The translations under genes and the position numbers were made by a program. Shown one piece after another: positions 1 to 8,068 of a stretch of 64,000 bases of DNA; the first letter of the stretch is position 1, and each line of letters opens with the position of its first letter. The stretch spans positions 1-64,000 of the forward strand of contig NZ_QEOO01000020.1 of assembly GCF_003121585.1 (NCBI RefSeq). The letters are read 5' to 3'. The notes beneath the pieces were generated by a model. That model worked only from the letters and a program-made list of their open reading frames with translations. It did not search any database and had not been told where the DNA came from. This DNA comes from Nocardioides speluncae (GTDB taxonomy: Bacteria; Actinomycetota; Actinomycetes; Propionibacteriales; Nocardioidaceae).

Positions 1-205
1 CTCCAACGGACTGGGGCCTGCTACCCGGCGCTCCGGTACCTACCGGGACGGGACTCACACCCGCCGGCCTGATCCAGCTTCCAGGACGCAACATGCGACT
101 CACCTTAGGCAGCGGCCGAGCCGGCGACACTACAGCCAGCTGTACCTTTTGTTCGGGTACCTGCGGTAGCGACCCGAAGGCGGTCGGCTACCTAGCGTCT
201 TGGGT

Positions 206-1396
206 ATGCGAATCACACGCCCGATCATCACCGCCGCCGCGGTCGTCGCCCTGCTCACCTCCGGCGCGGCCGTCGCCAGCCAGCTGTCCGGAGGCGAGCC
301 CACCGAGGCCGCCGAGTCCGGTTACCAACAGCGCGACCTGCGCCGCGACACCGACGCCATCCACGCGCTGGGCGTCACCGGCGTACAAGCACGGGTGACC
401 ACCGCTCGCGGCCGGCACCTGGTCGCCACCAGCGGTGTGGCCAAGGCCGGCACCGACCGGCCGGTCCCCCGCACCGGCTACTTCCGGATGGCCAGCACCG
501 GCAAGGCGGTGGTGGCCACCGTGGTCCTGCAGCTGGCCGACGAGGGCAGGCTCTCGCTCGACGACACGGTGCACCGCTGGCTGCCGGGCCTGGTCGACGG
601 CAACGGCAACGACGGCCGCAGGATCACCGTCCGTCATCTCCTTCAGCACACCAGCGGCATCCACGACGACGACCTGCCCGGCTACACCACGCCCGAGGAG
701 TACGCCGAGCGCCGGTACGACGCGTACACCCCCGAGCAGATCGTCGCCCTGGCCATGAAACACCGCCCGGACTTCGCACCCGGCGCTGGGTGGGCCTACT
801 CCAACACCGGCTACGTCCTGCTCGACCTGATCATCGAGAAGGTGACCGGCCGCCCCTGGCACCAGGAGGTCCGGGACCGGGTCCTCCGGCCACTCGGCAT
901 GGACCACACCTACCTGCCGGGCCGCACGCCCGGGCTGCGCCGTCCGCACGCCAACGCCTACCAGGTGTTCCCCTCCGGCGACCGGGTCGACGTCACCAAG
1001 GTGGTTCTCCCCGACCCCAACAGCTACGTCTCCACGACCGCCGACGTGAACCGCTTCTTCCAAGCCCTGCTCGGCGGTGACCTGCTGTCCCGAGGTGCGC
1101 TGGCCGAGATGCAGCGCACGGTCCCGGTCGGCGACGAGATGGAGGTGTTCTGGCCCGGCGGGCGCTACGGCCTCGGACTGGTCAGCCGACCGCTGTCCTG
1201 CGGCGGCAGCTATTGGAGCCACGAGGGCGGCGACGCCGGCTTCATCACGCTGAACGGCGCCACCGCCGACGGCAGCCGCGCCGTCACCGTCTCTATGTCC
1301 ACCGCGCTCGGCGACTCCCTCGACAACGCGCTTCGCCAGGAGCAGGCCGCGAGCGAACTGGTCGACCAGGCGCTCTGCGACTCCCCCGACAGCTGA
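206..1396 (+). CDS. Secreted serine hydrolase (class C beta-lactamase / DD-peptidase family)
   Basis: Exported penicillin-binding-like hydrolase, probably acting on peptidoglycan peptides, esters or D-amino-acid amides outside the cell. The first 26 residues form a signal peptide (MRITRP, then a hydrophobic run ending SGAAVASQ). The family triad is visible: STGK (nucleophile Ser about residue 97 with Lys), YSN (Tyr about 198) and HEGG (about 339) in place of the KTG box. The length of 396 residues is normal for the family. A TTG two codons upstream is possible, but the ATG at 206 begins a classic signal peptide. It stands alone, with no visible operon partner. The exact substrate cannot be read from sequence; esterase and D-aminopeptidase remain possible. 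Confidence 0.85.
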   Translation: MRITRPIITAAAVVALLTSGAAVASQLSGGEPTEAAESGYQQRDLRRDTDAIHALGVTGVQARVTTARGRHLVATSGVAKAGTDRPVPRTGYFRMASTGKAVVATVVLQLADEGRLSLDDTVHRWLPGLVDGNGNDGRRITVRHLLQHTSGIHDDDLPGYTTPEEYAERRYDAYTPEQIVALAMKHRPDFAPGAGWAYSNTGYVLLDLIIEKVTGRPWHQEVRDRVLRPLGMDHTYLPGRTPGLRRPHANAYQVFPSGDRVDVTKVVLPDPNSYVSTTADVNRFFQALLGGDLLSRGALAEMQRTVPVGDEMEVFWPGGRYGLGLVSRPLSCGGSYWSHEGGDAGFITLNGATADGSRAVTVSMSTALGDSLDNALRQEQAASELVDQALCDSPDS

Positions 1397-1680
1397 CGAT
1401 CGGCTCGCCCACGAACCACGGGTGCGTGCCAACTCCACCGTCGAGGATCCCAACCACGATCGGGCCGGCGACGGCGGCTGGCGGGGGCTGCGCGTGCGGG
1501 GAGCCGGCTGTTTCGGCCCGGCAGGAAAGGACTAGTCACATCGCGTCATTGACCACCGCGGCTGGCCAGGCGCAGTGTGGGCCGAGGATGCGAGCCTCTC
1601 GGACCTTGAAGGGCCTTGGGGGAGGCAACTGGTGTCGAGGGGCCGAATGGTTCTGTTCCGCTCCCGATTGGAAGTCCAGC

Positions 1681-2085
1681 ATGAAGCGATTCGCGATTCA
1701 GACGCTCGCGGTTGCGGTGATCGCACTGACAGCCGCGATCCTGCCGACAGCACCAGCATCGGCAACCGTGCACGAGATCGTCGCGCAGTGGTGCTCTGGC
1801 CACGACCACCTGGAGCCTCCGGGCATCAGCGGTGGTAGCAACGCCGACAACTTTGCCAAGCCCCTCAACGCCAACGGCTTCATTCGCGGCACCGTGCCCT
1901 TCACAGGCGCCGCGGGACCTGGCCTGCTCGTCGACTTCAACTTCGACCACCCTGCGTCCAAGGTCGTCGGGACAGGTGTGTTCATCGTCATCGGCTCGAC
2001 CCCCGCGGGACCGCTCTACCTTCAGCTCATCGAGCCCGATCCCAATTTCCCTGCTTTCCGGCACTGCCCGCGTCTGGCCGGGTGA
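1681..2085 (+). CDS. Small secreted protein, function unknown
   Basis: 134-residue protein starting at ATG with GGAAG about 6 nt upstream. Residues 1-28 are a clear signal peptide (MKRFAIQTLAVAVIALTAA, then ASA before THE mature end). The mature part has Cys residues near its start (QWCSGH) and near its end (RHCP), which could form a disulfide. No domain is recognised. A strong hairpin follows at 2115-2137, so the gene is likely monocistronic. Codon use is less biased towards G/C than in neighbouring genes. Confidence 0.6.
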   Translation: MKRFAIQTLAVAVIALTAAILPTAPASATVHEIVAQWCSGHDHLEPPGISGGSNADNFAKPLNANGFIRGTVPFTGAAGPGLLVDFNFDHPASKVVGTGVFIVIGSTPAGPLYLQLIEPDPNFPAFRHCPRLAG

Positions 2086-2114
2086 GCCGGGCTGCCGACG
2101 AGTAGCCGGAGATT

Positions 2115-2137
2115 GCTCCTGGTGGCGCACCAGGAGC
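2115..2137 (+). terminator. 10-bp perfect hairpin after the secreted-protein gene
   Basis: GCTCCTGGTG at 2115-2124 pairs perfectly with CACCAGGAGC at 2128-2137 around a 3-nt loop, 30 bp after the stop codon at 2085. No long U tract follows, as is common for actinobacterial terminators. Confidence 0.55.
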
Positions 2138-2220
2138 GTCCTGCAGCGTCGTGAGGTGCAGATGGATGCGGCGCGGAAGGCGGCTCAGGAACGGCGGGAA
2201 CTCTGGGTCGTCTTCCCGCC

Positions 2221-2353
2221 GTTGCCCCAGTGTTGCTCGACGGGTTCAACCGACGGACATGACGAAGGGGCCCTGACCCGCGAACCTGCTGGTCAGAGCC
2301 CCTTCTCAGAAACGTACCCCGACCGGATTCGAACCGGCGCGACCGCCTTGAGA
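2221..2353. repeat. Direct repeat copy A (tRNA-Glu 3' region), att-like
   Basis: About 130 bp that align with 9132-9262 in the same orientation. Shared parts are GTTGCCCCAG[T/C]GTTGC at the left edge, a terminator-like stem (AAGGGGCC with GCCCCTT), CTGGTCAG, and then about 38 bp of tRNA-Glu 3' half with one substitution and one single-base deletion. Similarity stops abruptly at both edges. This looks like one end of an integrated or duplicated segment. Confidence 0.6.
2315..2353 (-). pseudogene. tRNA-Glu 3'-half remnant
   Basis: Read on the minus strand, this holds the 3' part of the anticodon arm, the T arm with GGTTCGAATCC, and most of the 3' acceptor strand of tRNA-Glu(CTC). It differs from 9223-9262 by one base change and one missing C. 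The sequence upstream (2354 onward) does not supply a D arm or matching 5' acceptor strand, so this is not a functional tRNA. It is the kind of 3' tRNA fragment left at integration sites. Confidence 0.65.
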
Positions 2354-2402
2354 CGGTCCCGGCGACCGCAGCGAGGCGCCCCACCACGGGCCGGTCCGGC
2401 CG

Positions 2403-3326
2403 TCATAGGCCTGAGGACTCGTAGGAGAACGCCGCCGCGGCTTCGCGGATCAGGGCGGTGGCGGTGGTGAGTGCCGGACTGGCGGCACTGCTTCGGGTCA
2501 GGTGGCGCAGTACGACACGCCGCATGCCCAGGCCGGGGATGTCAACGAGGTCGACGCCCTCGGTCGGGAGGGACTCCAAAGCCAGAGCGGGTGCGAGAGT
2601 GACGCCTTGACCGGCGGCGACGAGCGCGAGCGCGTTCTGGTAGCTGAAGAAGGTGTGCTGGGTCGACTCCTCGCCGCCAAGCTCGCGGCGTACCCGGTGG
2701 ATGGCCTTGGCGCTCGCGGCGGCGGGGTCCAGGCCGAGCCACGGCATCCCGAGCCGGCTCAGATCGATGACCTCGTGGGAGATTAGGGCCCCCGCGGGAA
2801 TGACCAGTTTCCACGGCTCGTCGAGGAGGGGTACGTCGGTCATCCCCCGCGGCGGCAAGTAGCTTTCGCCGGCGTCGAGCTCGACCACGACCGCGTCGAG
2901 CGAGCCCGCTCGCAATGCCCGCATCAGGTCCGGCTCATCGGCCTCCACGGTCTCGACCCGCAACTCCGGATACTGCTGCCGCCACTCCGGGAGGGCTGGA
3001 GCCAGCACGCTGGTCAGGAACGACTGGAACCCGCCGATGCTGACAGAACCGCTGACGGTAGCCGCTGTTTCCGCGAGTCGCGAGTGTGCCAGCGCGAGCG
3101 CTCGCTCGACGTCCTCGGCCGCTTCGGCGAGCGCCAGCCCGGCCGGCGTCAGCACGCTGCCGGACGGCGCCCGCCGGAGCAGGGTCTGACCTGTCTCGCG
3201 TTCGAGCTTGGCGATCTGCTGGGACACCGCCGAGGGCGTGACCGCGAGCTCATCGGCGGCCGCGAGAACGCCGCCGTACCTCGCCACGGCAAGGAGGAAC
3301 TGCAGTCTCCGGGGATCGATCTTCAC
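2403..3326 (-). CDS. LysR-family transcriptional regulator
   Basis: 307-residue LysR-type regulator with a GTG start. The N-terminal winged helix (residues about 4-63) shows LQFLLAVARYGG, AVTPSAVSQQIAKLE and the wing LTPAG. The remaining 230 residues are a periplasmic-binding-like effector domain. Because the helix contains VAR-GGVLAAAD, it resembles the ArgP/IciA-like branch, but the ligand cannot be inferred. It is divergent from the small membrane-protein gene at 3446 across a 119-bp gap, the usual geometry for a LysR regulator and its target. The gap contains AATGCTAA-type and GCAATTGTGCTAA sequences that could be its site. Confidence 0.88.
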   Translation of the reverse strand: MKIDPRRLQFLLAVARYGGVLAAADELAVTPSAVSQQIAKLERETGQTLLRRAPSGSVLTPAGLALAEAAEDVERALALAHSRLAETAATVSGSVSIGGFQSFLTSVLAPALPEWRQQYPELRVETVEADEPDLMRALRAGSLDAVVVELDAGESYLPPRGMTDVPLLDEPWKLVIPAGALISHEVIDLSRLGMPWLGLDPAAASAKAIHRVRRELGGEESTQHTFFSYQNALALVAAGQGVTLAPALALESLPTEGVDLVDIPGLGMRRVVLRHLTRSSAASPALTTATALIREAAAAFSYESSGL

Positions 3327-3445
3327 TTCAGCAATGCTAAATCCGGAGTGCAGCAGCGTGCAATTGTGCTAATGGCCGAACGTGCTCACCATTGTTCTCA
3401 TGGGGCCGAGGGCCGGCCCGGTCTGAGTACAACGAGGAACACGGA

Positions 3446-3772
3446 ATGCTCGCGTCAGCCATGGGTTGGATCGGGACGATCGGCGGCATCAGCGCCTACG
3501 TCCTGCTGAGTCGTGGCCGGTGGGACGCGACATCCCTGCGGTACTCCCTGTTGAACTTCGTCGCCGGCGCGCTCGCCGGCGCTGCCAGCGCGGTGTACGG
3601 CGCGTGGCCGAGCGTCGGCTCGAACGTCCTGTGGTGTGCCATCGCCGTCCACTCAGCAGTGACGACCCTGCGCAAGCGCCGCGCCCGCGCCGTGATCGCC
3701 GAGCCGGCGTCGTTCCCGGACCACACAGGAGAACCCCCGCCAGCCGATCGACAGCTGCTCGCGGCCGCGTGA
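3446..3772 (+). CDS. Small membrane protein, CBU_0592-like family
   Basis: 108-residue integral membrane protein with three predicted hydrophobic segments and an Arg-rich cytoplasmic tail. The pattern IGTIGGISAYVLL, then SLRYSLLNFVAGAL, then SNVLWCAIAVHS matches the CBU_0592-type small membrane domain. The ATG at 3446 is chosen because GAGGAA lies about 8 nt upstream. It is divergent from the LysR gene and may be its target. A decayed copy of its 3' end lies at 4068-4180. Function unknown; transport or membrane adaptation is only a guess. Confidence 0.7.
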   Translation: MLASAMGWIGTIGGISAYVLLSRGRWDATSLRYSLLNFVAGALAGAASAVYGAWPSVGSNVLWCAIAVHSAVTTLRKRRARAVIAEPASFPDHTGEPPPADRQLLAAA

Positions 3773-4019
3773 GCTGCGTCGATCGTGACCTGGCCCCCGC
3801 AGCCGGGACGACCATGACGTGCCAGCAGCCCAACACGAAACCATGTTGGGAGCCAGCGCAACGATCCTGCATCACGCCAGACGTGCCTAGATCGCACCCG
3901 ACCTCGGCACACTCAGGGAATCCCACGAGGTCCGCAGCCATCCCCGGTCACCGGAGACGTCAGGCGGCCAGACCATGACCGAGGTCGATGGCTGGTGAAC
4001 GGCCATCAGTTTCCGCGCT

Positions 4020-5105
4020 TCATCGGCCATCTCGCCGTCGAGCGCGACCTACCTCCCGGCGAACTTCTTGAGGAAGCGGTCGCGCCGCGCCCGCGTGGCC
4101 TTCGCCGAGGAGGCGTCGTTCATGGACTGCGCGGGAGAACCTCCGCCGGACGATCGGCAGCTGCTCACCGCCGCCTGGGCCGCGAGCGCGCTCGTAGGCG
4201 GAGCACCCGACCAGGGCAACAGCCGCCACTAACGCACCGGCCACGGCGTCGACCACGTAGTGCTCGCCGAAGTAGACCAGCGCCATGGACATCGCCAGCG
4301 GATAGAGCAGCAGCAGCCACCGCAGCCGCGAGCGCAGCCGCGTCACCGCATAGAAGGCGATCAGGAACGCGATGCCCGCGTGCAACGACGGCATCGCTGC
4401 CACCTTGTTGGCCATCCCCATCAGCACCATGCTCTGCCGGTGCAGCCCGAGCTCCGACCAGCCACGGCCGCTCATCCGGTGGACCTCGTCGAGGAGTCCT
4501 AGTTTGGAGGCCATCCATGGCGGCGCCATCGGGTAGGCGAAGTAGATCACCAGCCCGGAGAACAGCGTCACGATATAGCGCCGCATCCACCTCACCCACT
4601 CGGCGCGGTTGCGCATCCACAGCACTGCGGCGATCGTCAGCGCGGCCCAGAAGTGTGACGCGTAGACCGTGGTGAGCACGACGTCGTACCACCGCGGGGC
4701 GCCGTCACGGTCGCACGGTTCACCACACAGCTCACGTTGCAGCAGCTCGGTCGGGGTGGTGCCGCCGCCGAGCCATTCGTCTGCGCGGATCGGGGCCGTG
4801 ATGTGCACGGGCATGAAGGTGTGGTCGGCCAGCCCCCGCAGGAACCAGTAGAGCGCCAGCAGCAGCACCGGCCGCCACCAGTCGCTGAAGAACTCCAGGT
4901 GCCGCTCGCGCGGGGCGTCCGCGTTCCACGCGACGGTCATCAGCCACAGCCAGAGGGTCACGCCCACCATGTCGTTGGGGATGCCGATGAAGTGGATCCA
5001 CACCCCCAGCACGACGACGTACGCCACCAGTGCCCGAGCCCGCGCTGCCGGACGGGTCGGCGGCATCGGCGCTCGGTCGACGGGTCGATCCTCAAGGATC
5101 GCCAT
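4020..5105 (-). CDS. PAP2-superfamily membrane phosphatase / phosphotransferase
   Basis: 361-residue polytopic protein with about six membrane segments. PAP2 catalytic motifs are present: MPSLHAG (about residue 240) and GEHYVVDAVAG (about 282). This is the arrangement of inositolphosphotransferase/Aur1-type PAP2 enzymes, which cleave or transfer lipid phosphates. Its ATG overlaps the stop of the upstream glycosyltransferase gene (TGATG), so the two are translationally coupled and probably act on the same lipid-linked glycan. The last 60 or so residues are Arg-rich and lie antisense to a decayed gene tail (4068-4180). They are unlikely to belong to the fold, and the ancestral C-terminus seems to have been replaced. 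Confidence 0.82.
   Translation of the reverse strand: MAILEDRPVDRAPMPPTRPAARARALVAYVVVLGVWIHFIGIPNDMVGVTLWLWLMTVAWNADAPRERHLEFFSDWWRPVLLLALYWFLRGLADHTFMPVHITAPIRADEWLGGGTTPTELLQRELCGEPCDRDGAPRWYDVVLTTVYASHFWAALTIAAVLWMRNRAEWVRWMRRYIVTLFSGLVIYFAYPMAPPWMASKLGLLDEVHRMSGRGWSELGLHRQSMVLMGMANKVAAMPSLHAGIAFLIAFYAVTRLRSRLRWLLLLYPLAMSMALVYFGEHYVVDAVAGALVAAVALVGCSAYERARGPGGGEQLPIVRRRFSRAVHERRLLGEGHAGAARPLPQEVRREVGRARRRDGR
4068..4180 (+). pseudogene. Remnant of a second copy of the CBU_0592-like gene tail
   Basis: On the plus strand this reads LRKRSRRARVAFAEEASF followed by GEPPPDDRQLLTAA. The intact protein at 3446-3772 ends LRKRRARAVIAEPASF and GEPPPADRQLLAAA. The DNA matches too (CGCGCCCGCG, GCGTCGTTC, GGAGAACC, GATCG-CAGCTGCTC). 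The frame runs on past the ancestral stop. It lies antisense under the 3' end of the PAP2 gene, so the end of that gene is recycled sequence. Confidence 0.75.
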
Positions 5106-6610
5106 CAGGAGCTGCCTTCCAGGGCCCGAAAGATCCGGTACCCGCCGACGTCGTCGACGTACTCGTAGTGGAGCTTGATGAGGGGCTGGGCGGCGGCGGG
5201 ATCGACGCCCCAGGTCCAGAGCCCCACGCCCGAGATCACCAGCCAGGTGGGTCGCTCGGGTCCGGCCAGCACGGCCCTGAAGTCGTGCAGCTGCGGGTCG
5301 CGCACTCGCACGGGCAGGCTCCAGAGGTTCGGGTACGGGCTCTCCAGGCCGGCCGACTCGAGTATCGACGGGACCCCGAACGCGACCACCGCGGTGTCAC
5401 CCGGCTGCGCCGCCGCGGCCAGCCAGGAGGCCACCTCCTGCTCCGACCGGTCGATCGGGTACAGGCCGACCCAGCCGATCACGCAGAGCGTCGAGACGGC
5501 CGTGAGGCCGTAGGCCAGGCCCACAGGTCCGCACATACGGTCCGGCAGGCCGCTCATGGCGGCCAGCAGCACGAGCCCAGGGACGAGCCCGATCAGGTAG
5601 TGCAGCCAGTAGCTCCCGCCCATCAGCACGGCCGCCGTTTCCCAGACCAGCAGCGCGAGCACCGGCAGGCGCAGGTCGAGCTGGGCGGGCGGGCCGGCAG
5701 CGAGCCCACGGATCCGCAGCAGGAGTACGCCGACGAGCAGCGGCGCCCCGCTCCCCAACAAGGCCAGGCACATCAGCCAGAAGCGACGACCCGACGCCGG
5801 CGACTCGAGCAGGACGCTCGTGGCCTCTCCTCGGAAGGAGACGACGGCCGACCAGAGCTCGGCGGGGCTGGTGCCCAGGGCGGCGGCGCCGGCCAGGGCG
5901 ACACACACGAAGCCGGCTGACCCGAGGGCGGCGCCGAGCGCCGTCTCACCCCGGAGGCGGCTCCGCTGCCGGAGGTCACCGGTGACCAGCAGCGCTAGGA
6001 GTAAGACGAAGACATCCAGCAGGTTCTGCTTGATCATGAGGGCGCCGGCGCCCGCTGCTCCCGCTGCAATCCCCCACAGCAACGCCTGGCGTGCGCCGGC
6101 CGACCGGCGCGACGCGAGGGCGGCGTACATCCCGGTGAGCAGGAACGGCAGCCCCAGCAGTTCGGCGTTCACGACCGAACCCCCGAAGAGCGGCGTACCG
6201 AGCAGGACCGCGGCGGTCGCAGCGGGCAGCAGTGCCGCGGCGGGAACGCCCGGGGATACCGCGCGACCCAGCAGACCCGCGAGCAGCACCGAGGCGAAGA
6301 CCGCGATCATGCCCAGGAGCCGAAGCCCCGAGCCGCCGCCCAGCAGGTCGCCCGCAGCCACGAGCGCGATGAGGAGCGGCGGGCGGTCGACCCAGTAGTC
6401 GCCGTAAAGCGAGTCCCCCGGCGCCCACTGCCGGGCGACCATCAGCAGGCCACCCTCGTCCGGACTCAGCGGCCGCCCCAGGAACGGGAGCCAGCCGAGC
6501 AGGCAGGTCAAGCCGGCCATCGCCACGATGACGCGCCACGGGCGCTGTCGAGCCACGGAAGCGACTTGGTTGAGAAGCGCGGTCCGGGGTGGGCCTTCCA
6601 CCAGCACCAT
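5105..6610 (-). CDS. GT39-type integral membrane glycosyltransferase
   Basis: 501-residue membrane protein with 10-12 hydrophobic segments, resembling the PMT_2/RgtA group that uses polyprenyl-phosphate sugars. The first extracytoplasmic loop carries the acidic motif SPDEGG, followed by GDYWVDRPPLL, typical of this family. The start is ATG 6610; a TTG at 6616 also fits. It overlaps the PAP2 gene by one base, so the pair probably glycosylates a lipid or cell-wall polymer and recycles its phosphate carrier. Acceptor and sugar are unknown. Confidence 0.75.
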   Translation of the reverse strand: MVLVEGPPRTALLNQVASVARQRPWRVIVAMAGLTCLLGWLPFLGRPLSPDEGGLLMVARQWAPGDSLYGDYWVDRPPLLIALVAAGDLLGGGSGLRLLGMIAVFASVLLAGLLGRAVSPGVPAAALLPAATAAVLLGTPLFGGSVVNAELLGLPFLLTGMYAALASRRSAGARQALLWGIAAGAAGAGALMIKQNLLDVFVLLLALLVTGDLRQRSRLRGETALGAALGSAGFVCVALAGAAALGTSPAELWSAVVSFRGEATSVLLESPASGRRFWLMCLALLGSGAPLLVGVLLLRIRGLAAGPPAQLDLRLPVLALLVWETAAVLMGGSYWLHYLIGLVPGLVLLAAMSGLPDRMCGPVGLAYGLTAVSTLCVIGWVGLYPIDRSEQEVASWLAAAAQPGDTAVVAFGVPSILESAGLESPYPNLWSLPVRVRDPQLHDFRAVLAGPERPTWLVISGVGLWTWGVDPAAAQPLIKLHYEYVDDVGGYRIFRALEGSS

Positions 6611-6690
6611 AGGCAAAGTCTGCCGCGTGGAGACGACGCGCGCAGGTTCATTTTCGCCGCTTCGCCCAGGCCGAGTGACAAGGTGGCCGC

Positions 6691-7440
6691 GTGACCTCCC
6701 ACACCGTCGTGGCCACGGCGAACGTGAACCGCGCCCTCGGCACGGCGAACGCCCGCCGGGCGCTGCGCGGGGTGCTTGAGCACGAGCCTGGCCTGGTCGG
6801 GCTCCAGGAGTGGCATCCCTGGCGGCTCCGGCTGCTGACGGAGACGGGGACCGTGGCTGTCGCGCGCCGGCGCGAGATCGGGCGGCGGCGCGATGGCTAC
6901 GTCTGGACGAACCCGGTACTCGGTGACTGCGTGGTCGGTGCGCGCCGTGAGCGGTTCGCGTTGGTCGACGCGCGGTCGGTCGCGCTGAGCAGGGTCGGCA
7001 GGGCCGACAAGCCGGACCGCTGGCTGCGCATCGAGCCGCCGCACCGCGCGACCGTGGCGACGTACGACGACCGCGAGCGGGACCGCACGGTAAGCCTGAT
7101 CTGCTACCACCTCGTGCCCGGCGTGCAGGCGCTCGGCGCCTATCGGGACGACCGACCGCTGCTCGCCGAGCGGCACCGCCAGGAGGTCGGCCGCCTGCAG
7201 GCCCTCGTCGACGAGCGGCTCGCGCTGGGCCACACGGTCTACGCCGTCGGGGACTCGAACTTCCACGGGCTCCGGCTGGCCGGCCTCACCTCCGCCTGGG
7301 AGGGCCGTGATGCCGAGCAGGGAACGCTGGGGTCGACCCGGAAGATCGATGACGTGCACGGGCCGGGTCTGCCGCTCTCGGTGCGGCTGCTCACCAACCC
7401 CTCGGACCACAAGGCGGTGCTGGTCGACCGAGCCGACTGA
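6691..7440 (+). CDS. Endonuclease/exonuclease/phosphatase (EEP) superfamily hydrolase
   Basis: 249-residue EEP-fold protein with GTG start. Conserved metal and catalytic positions are visible: an early Asn (TANVN), the Glu in LQEWHPWR, GDSNFHG (the usual GD-N box) and the C-terminal SDHKAVL box. No signal peptide is seen, so it probably acts in the cytoplasm on nucleic acid or a phosphoester. It is divergent from the glycosyltransferase gene with 80 bp between them. Confidence 0.72.
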   Translation: MTSHTVVATANVNRALGTANARRALRGVLEHEPGLVGLQEWHPWRLRLLTETGTVAVARRREIGRRRDGYVWTNPVLGDCVVGARRERFALVDARSVALSRVGRADKPDRWLRIEPPHRATVATYDDRERDRTVSLICYHLVPGVQALGAYRDDRPLLAERHRQEVGRLQALVDERLALGHTVYAVGDSNFHGLRLAGLTSAWEGRDAEQGTLGSTRKIDDVHGPGLPLSVRLLTNPSDHKAVLVDRAD

Positions 7441-7530
7441 TCCTGCTGATATGTCGGATCGGGTCGGTGGCATTCGTAGGACTGGTGAAGCCGCCCAACG
7501 GGGGTGGCGCGAAATAGAGGAGTAGCACCA

Positions 7531-7626
7531 TTCAACGACAAGCTCCGGGCCGGCGGCCACTGGGTGTTCGCCGCCGGGCTGGCCGACCCGACGGTCTCCC
7601 CCGTCATCGACGGCCGCGACGGCCGC
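7531..7626 (+). pseudogene. Internal fragment of a YciI/DGPF-domain gene
   Basis: The plus strand reads FNDKLRAGGHWVFAAGLADP and then TVSPVIDGRDG. This matches the central strand-helix part of YCII-related (DGPF) proteins, which usually continue to a TDGPF motif. Here neither the start nor the DGPF end exists. The frame runs into the antisense of a SnoaL-like gene start at about 7626. Confidence 0.55.
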
Positions 7627-7794
7627 GGGTCCACGAGCGGGGAGGCCGAGCGGGTTGGCCAAGGTGACGTCGTCCTCCTGCGAGTACAGGGCCAGCGAGG
7701 CGCGCGGGTTGCCCCGAACGAACGACGCCTGTGCCTCCCGGAACGCCTCGATCGCCTGGTCGAATCCCACGGCGGTCTCCGTGTCGTCATTCAC
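7627..7794 (-). pseudogene. 5' fragment of a SnoaL/DUF4440-like gene
   Basis: Begins with a GTG preceded by a textbook AGGAGG (RC of 7801-7806) at 6-nt spacing. It encodes about 55 residues typical of a small SnoaL-like fold protein (AIEAFREAQASFVRGNP, then SLALYSQEDDVTLANPLG and ARGPAAV). The homologous part ends where the YciI fragment begins. The frame then runs on through unrelated sequence antisense to the EEP gene. The translation start looks intact, but the protein is truncated or fused to nonsense. Confidence 0.6.
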
Positions 7795-7849
7795 GATCAA
7801 CCTCCTAGATGAGTGGGTACGAGATGCCTCATGGCTGCCGAGCTGCTCA

Positions 7850-8065
7850 TCACGAGGCCACCCTTGTGAAGTTCTCTGCCGTGCAAAGAGCTCGCTGGAA
7901 CGTCTCTTCGGAGATTCCTTCGTAGGAAGGGAGGGTGGTGCGGAGCCATCGGATGGTGACGGTGTCGCCCTTGACCGACCACGCGTATGTACCGTGCTCG
8001 CGCAGCGTGTCCTCCGCGTCGGCATCATGCCGACCGCGATCAACCTTGCTGCCGCCTGAACCCGG
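7850..8065 (-). pseudogene. Orphan C-terminal gene fragment
   Basis: Downstream of the collagen-like gene and in the same frame after its stop, a protein-like tail is read: DAEDTLREHGTYAWSV, then KGDTVTIRWLRTTLPSYEGI, ending ENFTRVAS and TGA at 7850. It has normal composition with balanced hydrophobic and charged residues but no start codon. It resembles the last strand-rich part of a larger secreted or lipocalin-like protein. The parent family is not recognised. Confidence 0.45.
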
Positions 8066-8068
8066 CCA

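Noticed and set aside
188..1453. Minus-strand frame of 421 codons opposite the serine hydrolase
   Set aside because: Composition (Val/Gly/Asp/Arg-rich) is typical of antisense in high-GC genes, and the plus-strand frame has a signal peptide and full active site.
2315..2400. Possible second intact tRNA-Glu
   Set aside because: Only the 3' half fits; no D arm or matching acceptor 5' strand can be drawn from 2354-2400.
6508..8043. Long minus-strand frame of 511 codons
   Set aside because: Most of it is antisense to the EEP gene and only its start contains real SnoaL-like sequence; the rest has low-complexity shadow composition.
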